In this document: piece after piece, positions 33,763-45,900 of the stretch
Layout: every line of letters starts with the position of its first letter
Numbering within the stretch: position 1 is the stretch's first letter
NCBI RefSeq assembly: GCF_037042905.1
Contig: NC_087247.1
Coordinates: forward strand, 42,011,920 to 42,075,919
From: Lytechinus pictus
Taxonomy: Eukaryota > Echinodermata > Echinoidea > Temnopleuroida > Toxopneustidae
Direction of reading: 5' to 3'
DNA: 64,000 nt
The notes under the pieces: model-generated
Database searches by the model: none
The model's input: only the letters and a program-made list of their open reading frames with translations
Told to the model about the DNA's origin: nothing
Program-made: the position numbers and the translations under genes

Positions 33763-33904
33763 ATTGTGAGAGACTGAATCGCTATGTTAGACATTATGAA
33801 CTTCTTAGCTACAACACACAAGAGTTACATTCCAAGCATGAAAGAACCAGACGGTCAATAGATTCCTCCCAAGAATTGGAACTTGACTTTGAGGCACATG
33901 GGAG
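33763..33904 (+). CDS. ADAM10: ADAM10 exon (N-terminal prodomain)
   Basis: The acceptor TTTTATCATCAG at 33762 and the donor AG|GTAAGA bound 142 nt (starts with the last two bases of a codon, ends with two bases). The peptide [20 protein letters not shown] continues [20 protein letters not shown] and DFEAHGR. It aligns with the first mature segment of vertebrate ADAM10 (NxYxRHYExLSYN, KHxR, LDFxAHGR). RTRR is a proprotein-convertase-like motif at the position of RAKR in the human protein. The signal peptide must come from an upstream exon that ends in phase 1. I did not find it. Confidence 0.93.
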
Positions 33905-36900
33905 GTAAGATAAACTCCAACGTCAAAACCCAAAATCATGTTGTTAAGTGGCAACATCCTTATAAAGTTTTATCAAGGGTTGTCATTCTCATACATTTAC
34001 TTACAAAATGTTCCTGGGGTCATCTGCCCCTACCCTATGATTTTTTTCCAGTGATGGAAAAAAAGAGGGAGAAAGAGGAAAAAAGAAAGGGGAAAAGACA
34101 GCTTTATTATACTGATAAAATCACCCTTTGGTAATCTTGCCCCCTTCTCTCCCACCCCTATAGCAAGGTTTTGCAGCAGAATAATCACATTGACATTGAT
34201 GGCCTAATTTTCAGGTGTGGACTGTAATAAAAATCAATTTGCCTTATTTTGGAAACCTGCTTGAAGCTTTTTGGGAGCAAAGAGTACAGACTAAAGCAAC
34301 TGGGCATTTTGGAGTGACCCTGTAATCCATGCTATGTACAGAAGTTAAAACTTGATGCAGAGGCTCGAGAATTGCATTGTTATCTACAGTTTCCAAGTAG
34401 ACCACAGAAGAATGGATCAGGGCTTACATGTACATGTAATGTAGGATTGGAAACAGACTCCCATGATAAAACAAATTTCAGAAATCAGTGTTTCCTTTGC
34501 TTGTAAATTCAGTGATAATTAAAATAAGATTCAGTTTAAAAGAATTAGCATATTTTCATTGCATTATTTAAGGCTTTAATGAAATCATAGTTGTTATACA
34601 ATCATGGATATAGTACTCTAAACCGAATGTTGTGTAATAAATGGACTGAAACCTGAAAATGTAGAAAATCACTGATAGTCTGACGCAAATATTAGCATTG
34701 GCATATGCATGCTTGGGAAAACAGTCTACCTGACAGAATCAGAATTCCTTGCTTATTTTGCTTATCAATCATCAATCAATTTTAGTAATGTATTAAAAAA
34801 AATATAAGAATTATTCAGGACATCTTTATTCATATTGTACATACATTTGATTCTGTTCCAATTTCATAAATAGATCATTACCATAAATATGACTACATGA
34901 ATGTTCAATGACAAAACATAACAAGGTTTCTCCATGATCAGGAAATATCCATGACAATATTAACCATTCTTCACTTGTATCAACTCAAAAGCTTTTTTCT
35001 GGGATACTTCCCAATGGCGTAGTGAATATCACTCAGTCTCAGAGGAACATCAGAAAATCGCAGGGGATGAAAAATATTTGTGAGATTTAATACAGTGGGT
35101 AGATAAGTATGATTAATGAGGGTACAAGATCCCCCAAAAAGAAAATAAAAGGAAGGCGAATGGTAATCAATATTTATTTGCATACCGTACTTAAAAATGC
35201 TGGAATATACCCAGTTAAAATACCGTCCACCTGTACATTTAGATGTACATGTGTCTATTTGAATAGTCACTAAAACGATATTGTTATGCTTTATGCATTC
35301 ATGTAGGCATACATGTACATGTATAGTACACTTTTTACTGAACACTCACTAAAGGTTGTATTTCATTTTCATATGAATTTCAGCAGTCTAAAGAATTAAA
35401 TAAGTATATATACATACATAAAAATCAAATCATTCTATGCACTTAAACTATCATTGAAAGAGAATGAAAGAAAATAAGTGAGAAAATGACTTGAGTGTAA
35501 AGTTTTGTTGATCATAGCAGGTTTTCAATCAATCAAGCATGATTTTTATCTTGAAAAAAATTCAACTGAAGGAATGAAAATATTGATTTATTCCTACATG
35601 TAGCTAATGCTAATAATCTTTGGGCCTTTTTTATGATCGGTAGGACCTACTTTATAATACAGGAGTTCTTTTAGAAGGGTAAAGAGGAGGAGGCTTGTTA
35701 GGCATACTTCCTGAAAAGAGTAGGAGAGTCTCTGCTGGCGGGAAATCTGATGTTCTGAATCCTGGCAACAAGTCTACCCTGGTTACCGGGGTAATTCAAC
35801 CCACAACAAAATAGATCATAATGCTTTCTACCACAAGGGAAGTGTGTTCCCCTGTACTGAATCGATGTATGTAATGATATAGTTCAATGCTATTTACATA
35901 CATATTTACTTGTAGGCCCTGGCTGTGTGTGCTTGTAGGCCAAATGACTGTACTTGTAGTAACCTTATGATTCATAACCTGCGTCCTGTTTTTAAGTGTG
36001 TGATGACAGTTCCAAATAGGAGTGCCATGAATGATGAAGTTTATTGATTTGGATAGTTTAAGAAAAAGAACCAATCTTGGTCTCAAGTGAGAAGTATGCT
36101 ATTCTTCTATACGTATGCTTGTGCATAATGGATAACTGAAGAAATACAAACATGCATTAATAGAGAAAGAATTAATTTTTTAACCAAGATAGATGAATTA
36201 GGATTATAATTAAGTAAAACTATAAAAGCATGTCTGCCGTGTGCAGATGCACTGCATGTACAGTAGGCCTACATGTAGTTTTTAGATTGTGTAAACATGA
36301 CTATTATAAATGTACTTAATGTTTACTGAGACTCGAGATGGTCATTATATTGAAGATTGTTTATTTCTTTTCTTTTCACATTTTTATGGGGTTGAAGGAT
36401 ATGGAGGGAATCATGCGAAAGGTTTTATGGCATAAGTACACTCATTCAGGCATCAAAGACGAATTCAGTTGACACCAAAGGGCGCTCTCGATCTAGGCTC
36501 TGAATAATTTGCGCGCGCTAATTGAAGTTGTTTACATTTTGTTACACTCGTCGGCTGCTACACAGAAATGACAGGGTGTGACATGACTGCCGATCATTTC
36601 CAGAGAGAGTCGAAACGACCCTTTACCTTTACCCGAGATTCTGGAAGAATGCTGATGATCCCAGCAGTCGTTGAAGATATGATCGAGGATACGTTTAAAA
36701 TGCTTCCTTCTTTCCACTCAAATCAAAGACTTTATCAATCACAATTCACATGTCGCATGCCGCAAAACATTCAAAGAACAACGGGGCTGGGGAGGGGATA
36801 GCGCGCTATGACGTAATTTGACAGCTGGTGAACGGACCGAGATAGGTTCGAAACCTTGTGTGCGTTTACATCTACGAATCGGTGGACCGGGGCCGGCCCG

Positions 36901-39900
36901 ATACCTACCCGAGACTACTTCTGGATGTGGTCTCGGGTAGGTTCGCTAAAAGGAGGCCGAGGTAGGTTTGAAATGTTTACATCTGATTTCTTTCCGACCC
37001 GAGGTAGGCCCCGGGCCGGCCCGAGGTAGGGAATCTCTCAGATGTAACAGGGGTCTGAGAGTTGTTAGTAAGGAGAGAAGTCTTGCTGCTGTCCTTACCC
37101 CATGCTCAACACCTCTGATATAAATCACAAGTTATGTGCTCAACTGATCTGTTGCCAGCTGGTTAGATAATGCAATCACATGAATAATAAGTTTAAAATT
37201 TCTGCAACAGAACGTATCTCGACAACGCTTCGCTATACCTTTCATATCAATGGTCACATGTGTTATTGTCTCATGAGTAAACACAAAACTATTTTAATAT
37301 ACATGTACTATTTCAACTGCAAAAATAATAAAAAACACTCGGAAACAAGCAAATTATCTAATATTGAAGATTTTTGATTAATTACAGGAAAATTGTTAGC
37401 AAATTACTGGAACATCGTTGATGATTTTACGAACCAGGTCAAACCTCGGCTGGTCTCCAAAATATGATTTTTAGATAATTGTGTTCAAAGTTTGAAGGGC
37501 TTCAGACGCTCATAATTTCGTGCTTTGAAAGGAACCAGATCAATTATTGATACCAATTTAAAGCATACATGTACATTCTATTCTTTTATCATATACAAAA
37601 TTTTGTCTGCAAGTCGTATTAATTCTTTCAATATTTAATATGTAGTGCATGTTTTACCAAAAATGGGGTTTGAGCCAGTTCGTAAAATCACACACACTGT
37701 TTTTTAGCGGCACAAACCACAGTTTGAGCCAGTTCATAAAATCATTCTTGCCATGTGCATATATTTTTGCGGCACAAACCACTTATACATAAATTTACAC
37801 GCAGCATCTAGGTTGGTTCTTTGACCTGCGTGTGCGTGCCATTCTAGAGACTTTGTACTCAAAGAATGGTTTGAGCCAGTTCGTAAAAATCAAAGGAGGG
37901 GGTTGAGCCAGTTTGCCAAAAATTTAAATATATGCTCTTATTCTTCAAATAATACAAATTTTGATCTGAAATTTGGCAAATCAATAGAGTGAATCACAGG
38001 CTTTCAGAATATATGCAAAAAATAAATTTAGAAAATTAGGTTTGAGCCGGTTCATTAAATCACTGACGATATTCAACTATTGAATTTTTGAAAGAATCTA
38101 ATTTTCCTTTGATCAACTCTGGTACAGAAATTGCTAGATACATGTAGGCATAGTGCTAAATTTGAGAACTTGTGTCCTATTTCATACAAACCATTCATGA
38201 ATCTTGTAATTCATATTGCGATTTAACCAATATTTCCATAAATTCGAAACTTGTACTGGGGTTCCAAAAATCACCTCAACAGAAGAACGGTGTGCTGCAT
38301 GGAGGCTCAAAGCCAAATATGGAATGTTAAAGGAGAATGAAACCCTTGAAACCATCTGAATCCATATAAAAGAGAAAAATCAAAGAAACATATTGTTGAA
38401 AGTTTGAGGAAGATTGAATGAATAATAAGAAAGTTATGAGCATTTGAATATTGAGATCACTAATGCCATGTAGATCCTCCCATTAGCAATGCGACCAAGA
38501 TCTGTGATGTCACACACGTACAACTCCCTCATTACTTTAGTACTTATTTCACTTATATTCTCACTTTTATAGAGTCTATCACAAGGTGAGGTGTTCTCTT
38601 TATGAGAGGACAAGTACAGAGGTTTCACAACATTATATCATTGATGAATCGTTTGTCATATGATTAGAATGAGCAAAAAGAGATGTTTTGGGGTATATTT
38701 TCAGTGTCCAAAACTGGACAACTCTCCCCTTTTGGACACTGAAAATGTACCCCAAAACATCTCTTTTTGCTCATTCTAATCATATGACAAACGATTCATC
38801 ATTGATATAATGTTGTGAAACCTCTGTACTTGTCCTCTCATAAAGAGAACACCTCACCTTGTGATAGACTCTATAAAAGTGAGAATATAAGTGAAATAAG
38901 TACTAAAGTAATGAGGGACAGTTGTACGTGTGTGACATCACAGATCTTGGTTGCATTGCCAATGGGAGGATCTACATGGCATTAGTGATCTCAATTTTCA
39001 AATGCTCATAACTTTCTTATTATTCATTCAATCTTCCTCCAACTTTCAACAATATGTTTCTTTGATTTTTCTCTTTGATATGGATTCAGCTGGTTTCAAG
39101 GGTTTCATTCTCCTTTAAGAAGCCCATTGTTATGCTCTAGAACCCATCAATGTGTTAAATTACAAGCGTTACTTACAGCGACAATTTGGTGGAAATATGT
39201 TGAGCCAAAAATAAAAGTAAAATTATACCATACCCTGCCTATAAAAGATTAATGTACTTTGCATGCATTTTTATGTAAACAATAATTGAAAAGCAACACT
39301 CTCTCAGCCTGAAAAAAATGTATATGAAACAATCTTCCTCTAATTTTACTGTACCTGTAGTGTTACCACTCTATATATTTATTCCAATTTATTTGTTTCC
39401 CCATACACATTCATGTAGGCCCCCTTTTATGCATTTTATTTTTAAATCAAAATTTATTAATGATAATTAAACACAAAAGTCAGGTACATGTAATATGCAA
39501 CAACAACCTCATGTACAGTCAGTCAACAAATCTCATAACTTTACATGCAAGTGTATTTTGTACATGTACATACAAATAACAGGAACTTGCATTGACTCAA
39601 AATTGAAAATAATAATTGCGTGATCTATCAATAATGAACTTGTGAATTCTACTCCATTTTATGCCCTAAGTCCTGTACATCATGTATATTGTATTTGTTC
39701 ACTGACTGTTAAGGTAGGCCTATTTGATTTGTTGGTTATGCGTGTTGCATGACGGGAACAAAATGTACTGTACATATGCAAATATATAATTACATACGTC
39801 AGTGTTTGTGAGGTTTCAGGCGTGCTTCTATCAGCCTGATTTTTCTTTCGAATCTCACTATTCTAGCTTAAGCTAACTACAAAAAGGAAGCAAAGAGATG

Positions 39901-42900
39901 TTCCCTCCAGCCCAAAATGGGATAATTTTTTTTGTTTTAGGTTTAAAATTAATTGTATCATACATGTATATGAATTAAATGGGGGGGGGGGGGGTCCACA
40001 TCGTGCAATATCAAAATCTATTAAAGAAAAGCAGAAAAATTACAAAAAATGTGATAAATAAAAATTTTGAGAAAATCAGTAAATAGTGAAAGTTAATAAT
40101 GATAATGATAATAATATGCATTTATATTGCTCAAAAACTATTTGTATACGTATTCTATTGCGCTGTAAGAGCCTTCCAGATGCTGTACATACTATTGGAA
40201 TAGATAGGTTTTTACTTTTAATTTGAAATTACACTGTATGTAAAGTTGTTGAATTCCTAATGTCAAGGGGAAGTTTGTTCCATAGTTGTGGGGCTGATAT
40301 AAGAAATAAGTTAACAGGTTATTGAAGTGAAGTTCACTCAAACATCAGATTGATTGTAATAAAATACAAACAGAAAATGAAAGAAAAACATAAAAATCTG
40401 TGATGTCACCTATCTGCATTCTTGTTAATGTATGTGAATTGCCTTTTTTTCAGAAAGTTAAAACTGTTCTGCATGATTTTATCCATGACATATGGGGGAG
40501 CCGCTTGCATATAATTTACACATGATGTCACAAAATAAAAAATTGAAAAATCATCACTCTGTAAATATTTTGTCAAAGCATGATTATTATTTTTGCTTTT
40601 ATCAAAATCTATTTGATTTTGGGGGTGAGTATTCCCTCTCACTTTATTTTTTAATTTTTATTTCTATTTGTTATTTCATTTTATTTTATTTCATTACTAT
40701 TATTTTATTTTATTTATTTATTTTTTTGGGTATTATAGATTTATACAAGTAAATTAATAAAGTTTTCCTGAGCTTCTAGGGAAAATAAGTTGTTTCATCA
40801 TAAGACTAAGGGCCTTTTTACACGTTAATCTTTAATCATCATTGTAATGATGATTGCAATTTGTCTTTAGAATCATTGGACCTTTCACACAGAAAATTTG
40901 TACCGTAATTTGAGTGAAAAAAGTGGAATCCACTTCCGGAGTAGAATTTTAATTCGGGTCATTCCATGTCAAATCACCCAAAAAAATTGAAAATTATAAC
41001 TCGGCCATTTTTTGTGATCCCACAGTACCAAATTTTAGGTCAATCGGGTCAGGGGTTTGTGAGATACGGCCTGTTGAATTTAGAGATTTGCGGCAAAAAT
41101 GGGCGTGGCCGCCTACCTTTGAACCCTTGTACCTCAAAATCACTAGGCCAATCAAAATAAAAAAATGGTAGGGTTAAACCCATTGGGTGATTTGACATGG
41201 AATGACCCACTCATGATTGTGATAAGTGTTTGTGATTCTAGTTTGGTTTCACACATGCTAAAAATTTGTCATTGGCCTTATTTTTCACTGGAATCATCAT
41301 TCATATTACGATTTTTCTACTGTGTGAAAGGGCGAATAGAAAAATAAGATTCTATGTGAACTTATGAAACTTTTTGAGAATGAGAGCAGCTTACAGGTGG
41401 CTTTACTTTAAAACTCAAATATATTTCCCTCGAATGATATTATTCACCCAACATTTATTAAACTAAGGGCAGAGACACAATAAACTTTCCCTTTTACCTA
41501 TTCAGCCCAAGGTATGCTAATTTGCCAAATCATCATTTTGCAAAAGATTCATGTTGGACTTATAACCCACAAAATTATTAGACTGATAGTGCTAATTAAA
41601 TCATCATCAAACTTCAATTTCAACTACACTTATTTCTCTGAATCACACCTATTTTGAAAGTCATGTGATTAAGAATCAAAGTAAAACATAAATCTGTGCA
41701 TCGGTTCTCTTATCATGCATGCAATTATGCAGTTAGCATTTTAATTGTTTCCTCATGAAAGGTTCAAATTTGGTGCGAGTTGAATTAAAATATAAATTCT
41801 CACAAATCAAATTTGCATGTGTATGCTGCATATATAAAATATTCAGGTTCCTTTTTTAAATTTGAAAGCCTAAAATTCAACAGTTATGTACATACAATAG
41901 ATCCATATCTGGAGCATACATGTACTGTGTAAACTGTTGAAGTGTTTTTCTGTTTGTTTTTTTCAATTTTTTTTTTCATACAGGAATTTTTTTTTTCCTG
42001 TATGAAAAAAAAAATTATGTTTCTGCCTGGATTTAATTTTTGAGCCTGTTGCAGAAACATATACTATACGTGTATGCAATAAACTCATTACTCAATTTAT
42101 GCATTGCATCTGAGTTGATAAATTTCATTTTGATTATCAAATTATACTGCAAATATTCCATGCAATATCCTCTTGTGTAATTTGTAAAATTTTCAAAATG
42201 TGCACGTCTATCTCTCGCTGTACGATGTACTGTATAAGCTGTTGTTTTCGCGGATTTTGTGAAATGCCGATCGGCTGCGAATTTAACAATGCGCGAAAAT
42301 ATTGACACATTTAGTAATCAGTTCCAACTTCTCAACAGCATAACTACAGTATGCTATTGAAAACATCCTGTGGTGAAAAATTGAGATATGCACCTATATA
42401 TAAAAAAATAAGGTTGAGAAATAGTAATTCAAAAAGTTAGCTAGAATTTCACTTTTTATTTCTCAAACAAAATCAGAGCCTAAATATTTCCTAACATATT
42501 TTAATCACTATTTATTCACTCTCTGTAATATTACAATATATTTCCATGAAATAATATGATTCTATTCTGTCATCTGATTGACTCTATATGCATGTAAATT
42601 GGCAGCTATTTGCATATTCATTAATATTCATACACATGACCAGAGGTTTGAGAGGTGTAAGATTCTGTTTACAAAATTCAACATTTTTGTACTTACATGT
42701 AAACCAACTTTTTTTTTAATTGATTCTAACAAAACAAAACTTCCAGAGATTGCTTTTACAGATCACATTGTGACATGATGAATTTTCAGATCTAAAGGTA
42801 CAAAAAAGTGAAATTTAAGCCACTTTTTTCACACATTGTAACTGTTTTTACAGGGACATATTTACATGTAAAAGACATGTCAGCAAGGGGGCTTTGAGGA

Positions 42901-45900
42901 GTATACTTTTGCACATGTTTAACACCAGTTTTGCTTCTCTGAACTACTGTGGAAGTGTTGGGTACAAAATCAACAACCCGCGAAAATGTTGGACCCCTGC
43001 GATTCACGAAAAATTATGTACGTGAAAATAACAGCTTATACAGTACATGTATGCTTGAAACTGATAATTTTCTTGCATTTTCTTTCCTTTTTAGACCATT
43101 TCATCTGAGGTTACGACCCGGAGCACCATACATCTCCCATAATCTCATACTAGAAACAGATGATGGTGCTGCTCCATACAAACCAGATTTCCTCTATATT
43201 GGAAACTTAAAAGGTAAATTGAAACTTTTTTTTTATTGATTGATTGATTTGAGTCCTTTATACTTACAATTAATCAGTGAACTTTAGTTTGTAGCAGTTG
43301 ATATAAATTGTTTCCATGTTAAAGCAATTCTAAAGTGTTTTTGTGGTCCACATTTGATACTCTGTATCCATAGGACTTCTGAAGCAAAAAAAGAAAGACC
43401 TGTCAGTACTCCATATTCTGACTTCAATTCACAGAGTATAATATGATTCAAGTGTTGTATGGATGATATGCATGTATATATTTGTCAATCCTCAGACATG
43501 CGATTATTGTTTTAATATTGTAAGGTGTCAATATTACAAAGCTGTTAATGCTTTGCAAATAATTAATTAACTTGATTTGTTGCATTTTCGAGAACGTTCC
43601 TTATAGAAAAAATATGTATTTTCATATATTATCAGGAAGAAAAAAACAGGATCAATGAAATCTTGAGATAAAATTTTATTTCTTCCCTTTTTGTATTTAT
43701 ATTGGAAGTTTGATGATTATACATAGAGGATGGTGTACATATCAAATTCATTGAAAATGTGTTTTTTTATATGCATTTATGAAGACCAAAAAAAAACGGC
43801 TTTGTTTGCTGTGACCCAATTGAGTATAGTAACACCTTTTAGTAACACCTACCAACTCATGTTTTTTTTTCTTCAAATTTGACCCCTGCTGAATTAATAA
43901 TGAGTAAATAAATAAATAATAATAATAATTCTAAAAGAAATGAATACAGGATTAGATAAAGAAAGAAAGAAGAAGTAGAATTAAAAAACAGTGTGTAGAC
44001 GGAGCCTTGTTTTCCCAAGTTTTTCCACTTTTTTGTACAAATAAAGTTTATTGAAAAACAGTGAATGGTGCATGAGGATATTGTCCAAATGATGAGCAGA
44101 GAACCTTGTGCCTGACCAACCAACCCTTGATATCCATTATATGAAAATGGATCCTAGAAGCTCTTTGATATTCATGTATACATGTACACAAACAAAATTC
44201 ATTAATTTGTTTAAATATTCAACATATTGATGCAGGATTAAAAGAGTACCGGTAACAATAAAATCAGCAAAGCTTTTTTTCATTAATTTCCTGTAAACAC
44301 TTAATCATACGTAGACCAATGCCAAGTTTTTCTTCTGTTGAGGCAAACAAACAGTTTTTAGGTGTGGTCTACACTTACTAAGAACTGGGAAGTGAAACAA
44401 GAAATTTTGTGTTATGTGCATACATATCATATTTTTACTGGTATACTAGACATTGAATGTTTTAAGTACTTTTTTGAGTAAACATAATTGTACTTGAGAT
44501 AATATATGTCCCTCTTTCAAGTTGATTATTTTTCTAGATTTTCCATTCAGTCTCCTGACTCTCCTCTCTTTAGACTCATAATATGTTATGATAAATGTAC
44601 ATTTACAGTATAGAGCTTTAAGAAGCTGATCAGCAACTGCTAATATTATGCAAGCAAATCAAAATCACTAACGAGCGCATATAATTTATCCGCATTTATT
44701 GTTCAGAGTCAACCCTTTGCCTTTTATGAGATATTGGTATCTTTAATCATATGATAAGTATTAAAGTCAGTGTGTTTGTAATTTAAGGCAGTGAATTTTT
44801 AGATATTTCTTAGATATTTCTCGAATGTGATCCATTTCACTGAAAATAATATTATTTGCAAATTGCAATATATTGATTTTAATAAAGTACGAATAGACTG
44901 TTTGAAACAAAATCATTATAAAAAAGGAAATTAATACAGATACTGTATAGCCACAAACTCAGAATGTAGGTGTAGATCAACATGTATAGTCTGGTAACTC
45001 TCAATAAATTCTGTCCTTTCTAGGCATACTGTATTGATTCACAAGAAAAGCTGCTATCGTTTTAGACTTATTTCCCCTTTGAGTCACCCAGTTTCAACAC
45101 GATTCTTATCTCATCCGAGAAGCAAATCAATGACGTGCTTCAAACACTCACTCTGATTTTGTCACCATTTTCTCTTCATCGTCTTGTCTGTACCTTTATA
45201 TTTGAATGTGTTGGGCGATTCTGTACGGGACATTTGGCAACAATTATTTGTCTCTTCGCTGAATGCTTGAGTAATAAAATTTTCTTTTCTGTCAGTGATA
45301 AAGGTATGGGGATCGTCTTTGAAAAACCGATAAACAAAAAAAAATGTTTGATTATAGTGAATTAAAGGTGAAAATGTTTTGTGTCGTACGGGGCTCAGAA
45401 ACATAAGGTACGACACGCAACATTTTCACCTTTAATTCACCCATGGACACCATATTTTTGTTGGTTGTCATTTTTTTACATGACTACCCATGAGTACTTT
45501 ATTGTTACCACAAAAGAAATTGAAGTTCCTCGTTTGTTTTGGACAGCAGGTTGAAAAGTGTTGTGAAAATAACTGATTTCTGTCTCGCCCACCAGAGGTG
45601 AAGGCGACACTTACGGATCCAAATATCCATCACAAACATTATGACACATAACTCCACAACCGTAAGTCACTTTTCAACCAAACTTGGATGATAGATGTAC
45701 TTAGGGGACCTGCATGTTATGCTGCAGTCGGAGGTCACATGGTAAGGTCAAAGGTCATTTTCAGGTCAACGTTAAAGTATACATGCAAGACTCTTATGAC
45801 ACACAACTCCGCAACCTAAGTCACTTTTCACCCAAACTTGGGTTGTTGATGTACTTCGGGGACCTGCATGTTGAGGTCTCATGGTAAGGTCAAAGGTCAT

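Noticed and set aside
36532-36801. Overlapping frames on both strands (77 and 61 codons)
   Set aside because: Both strands are open over the same bases, no family is recognised, and no splice context was convincing.
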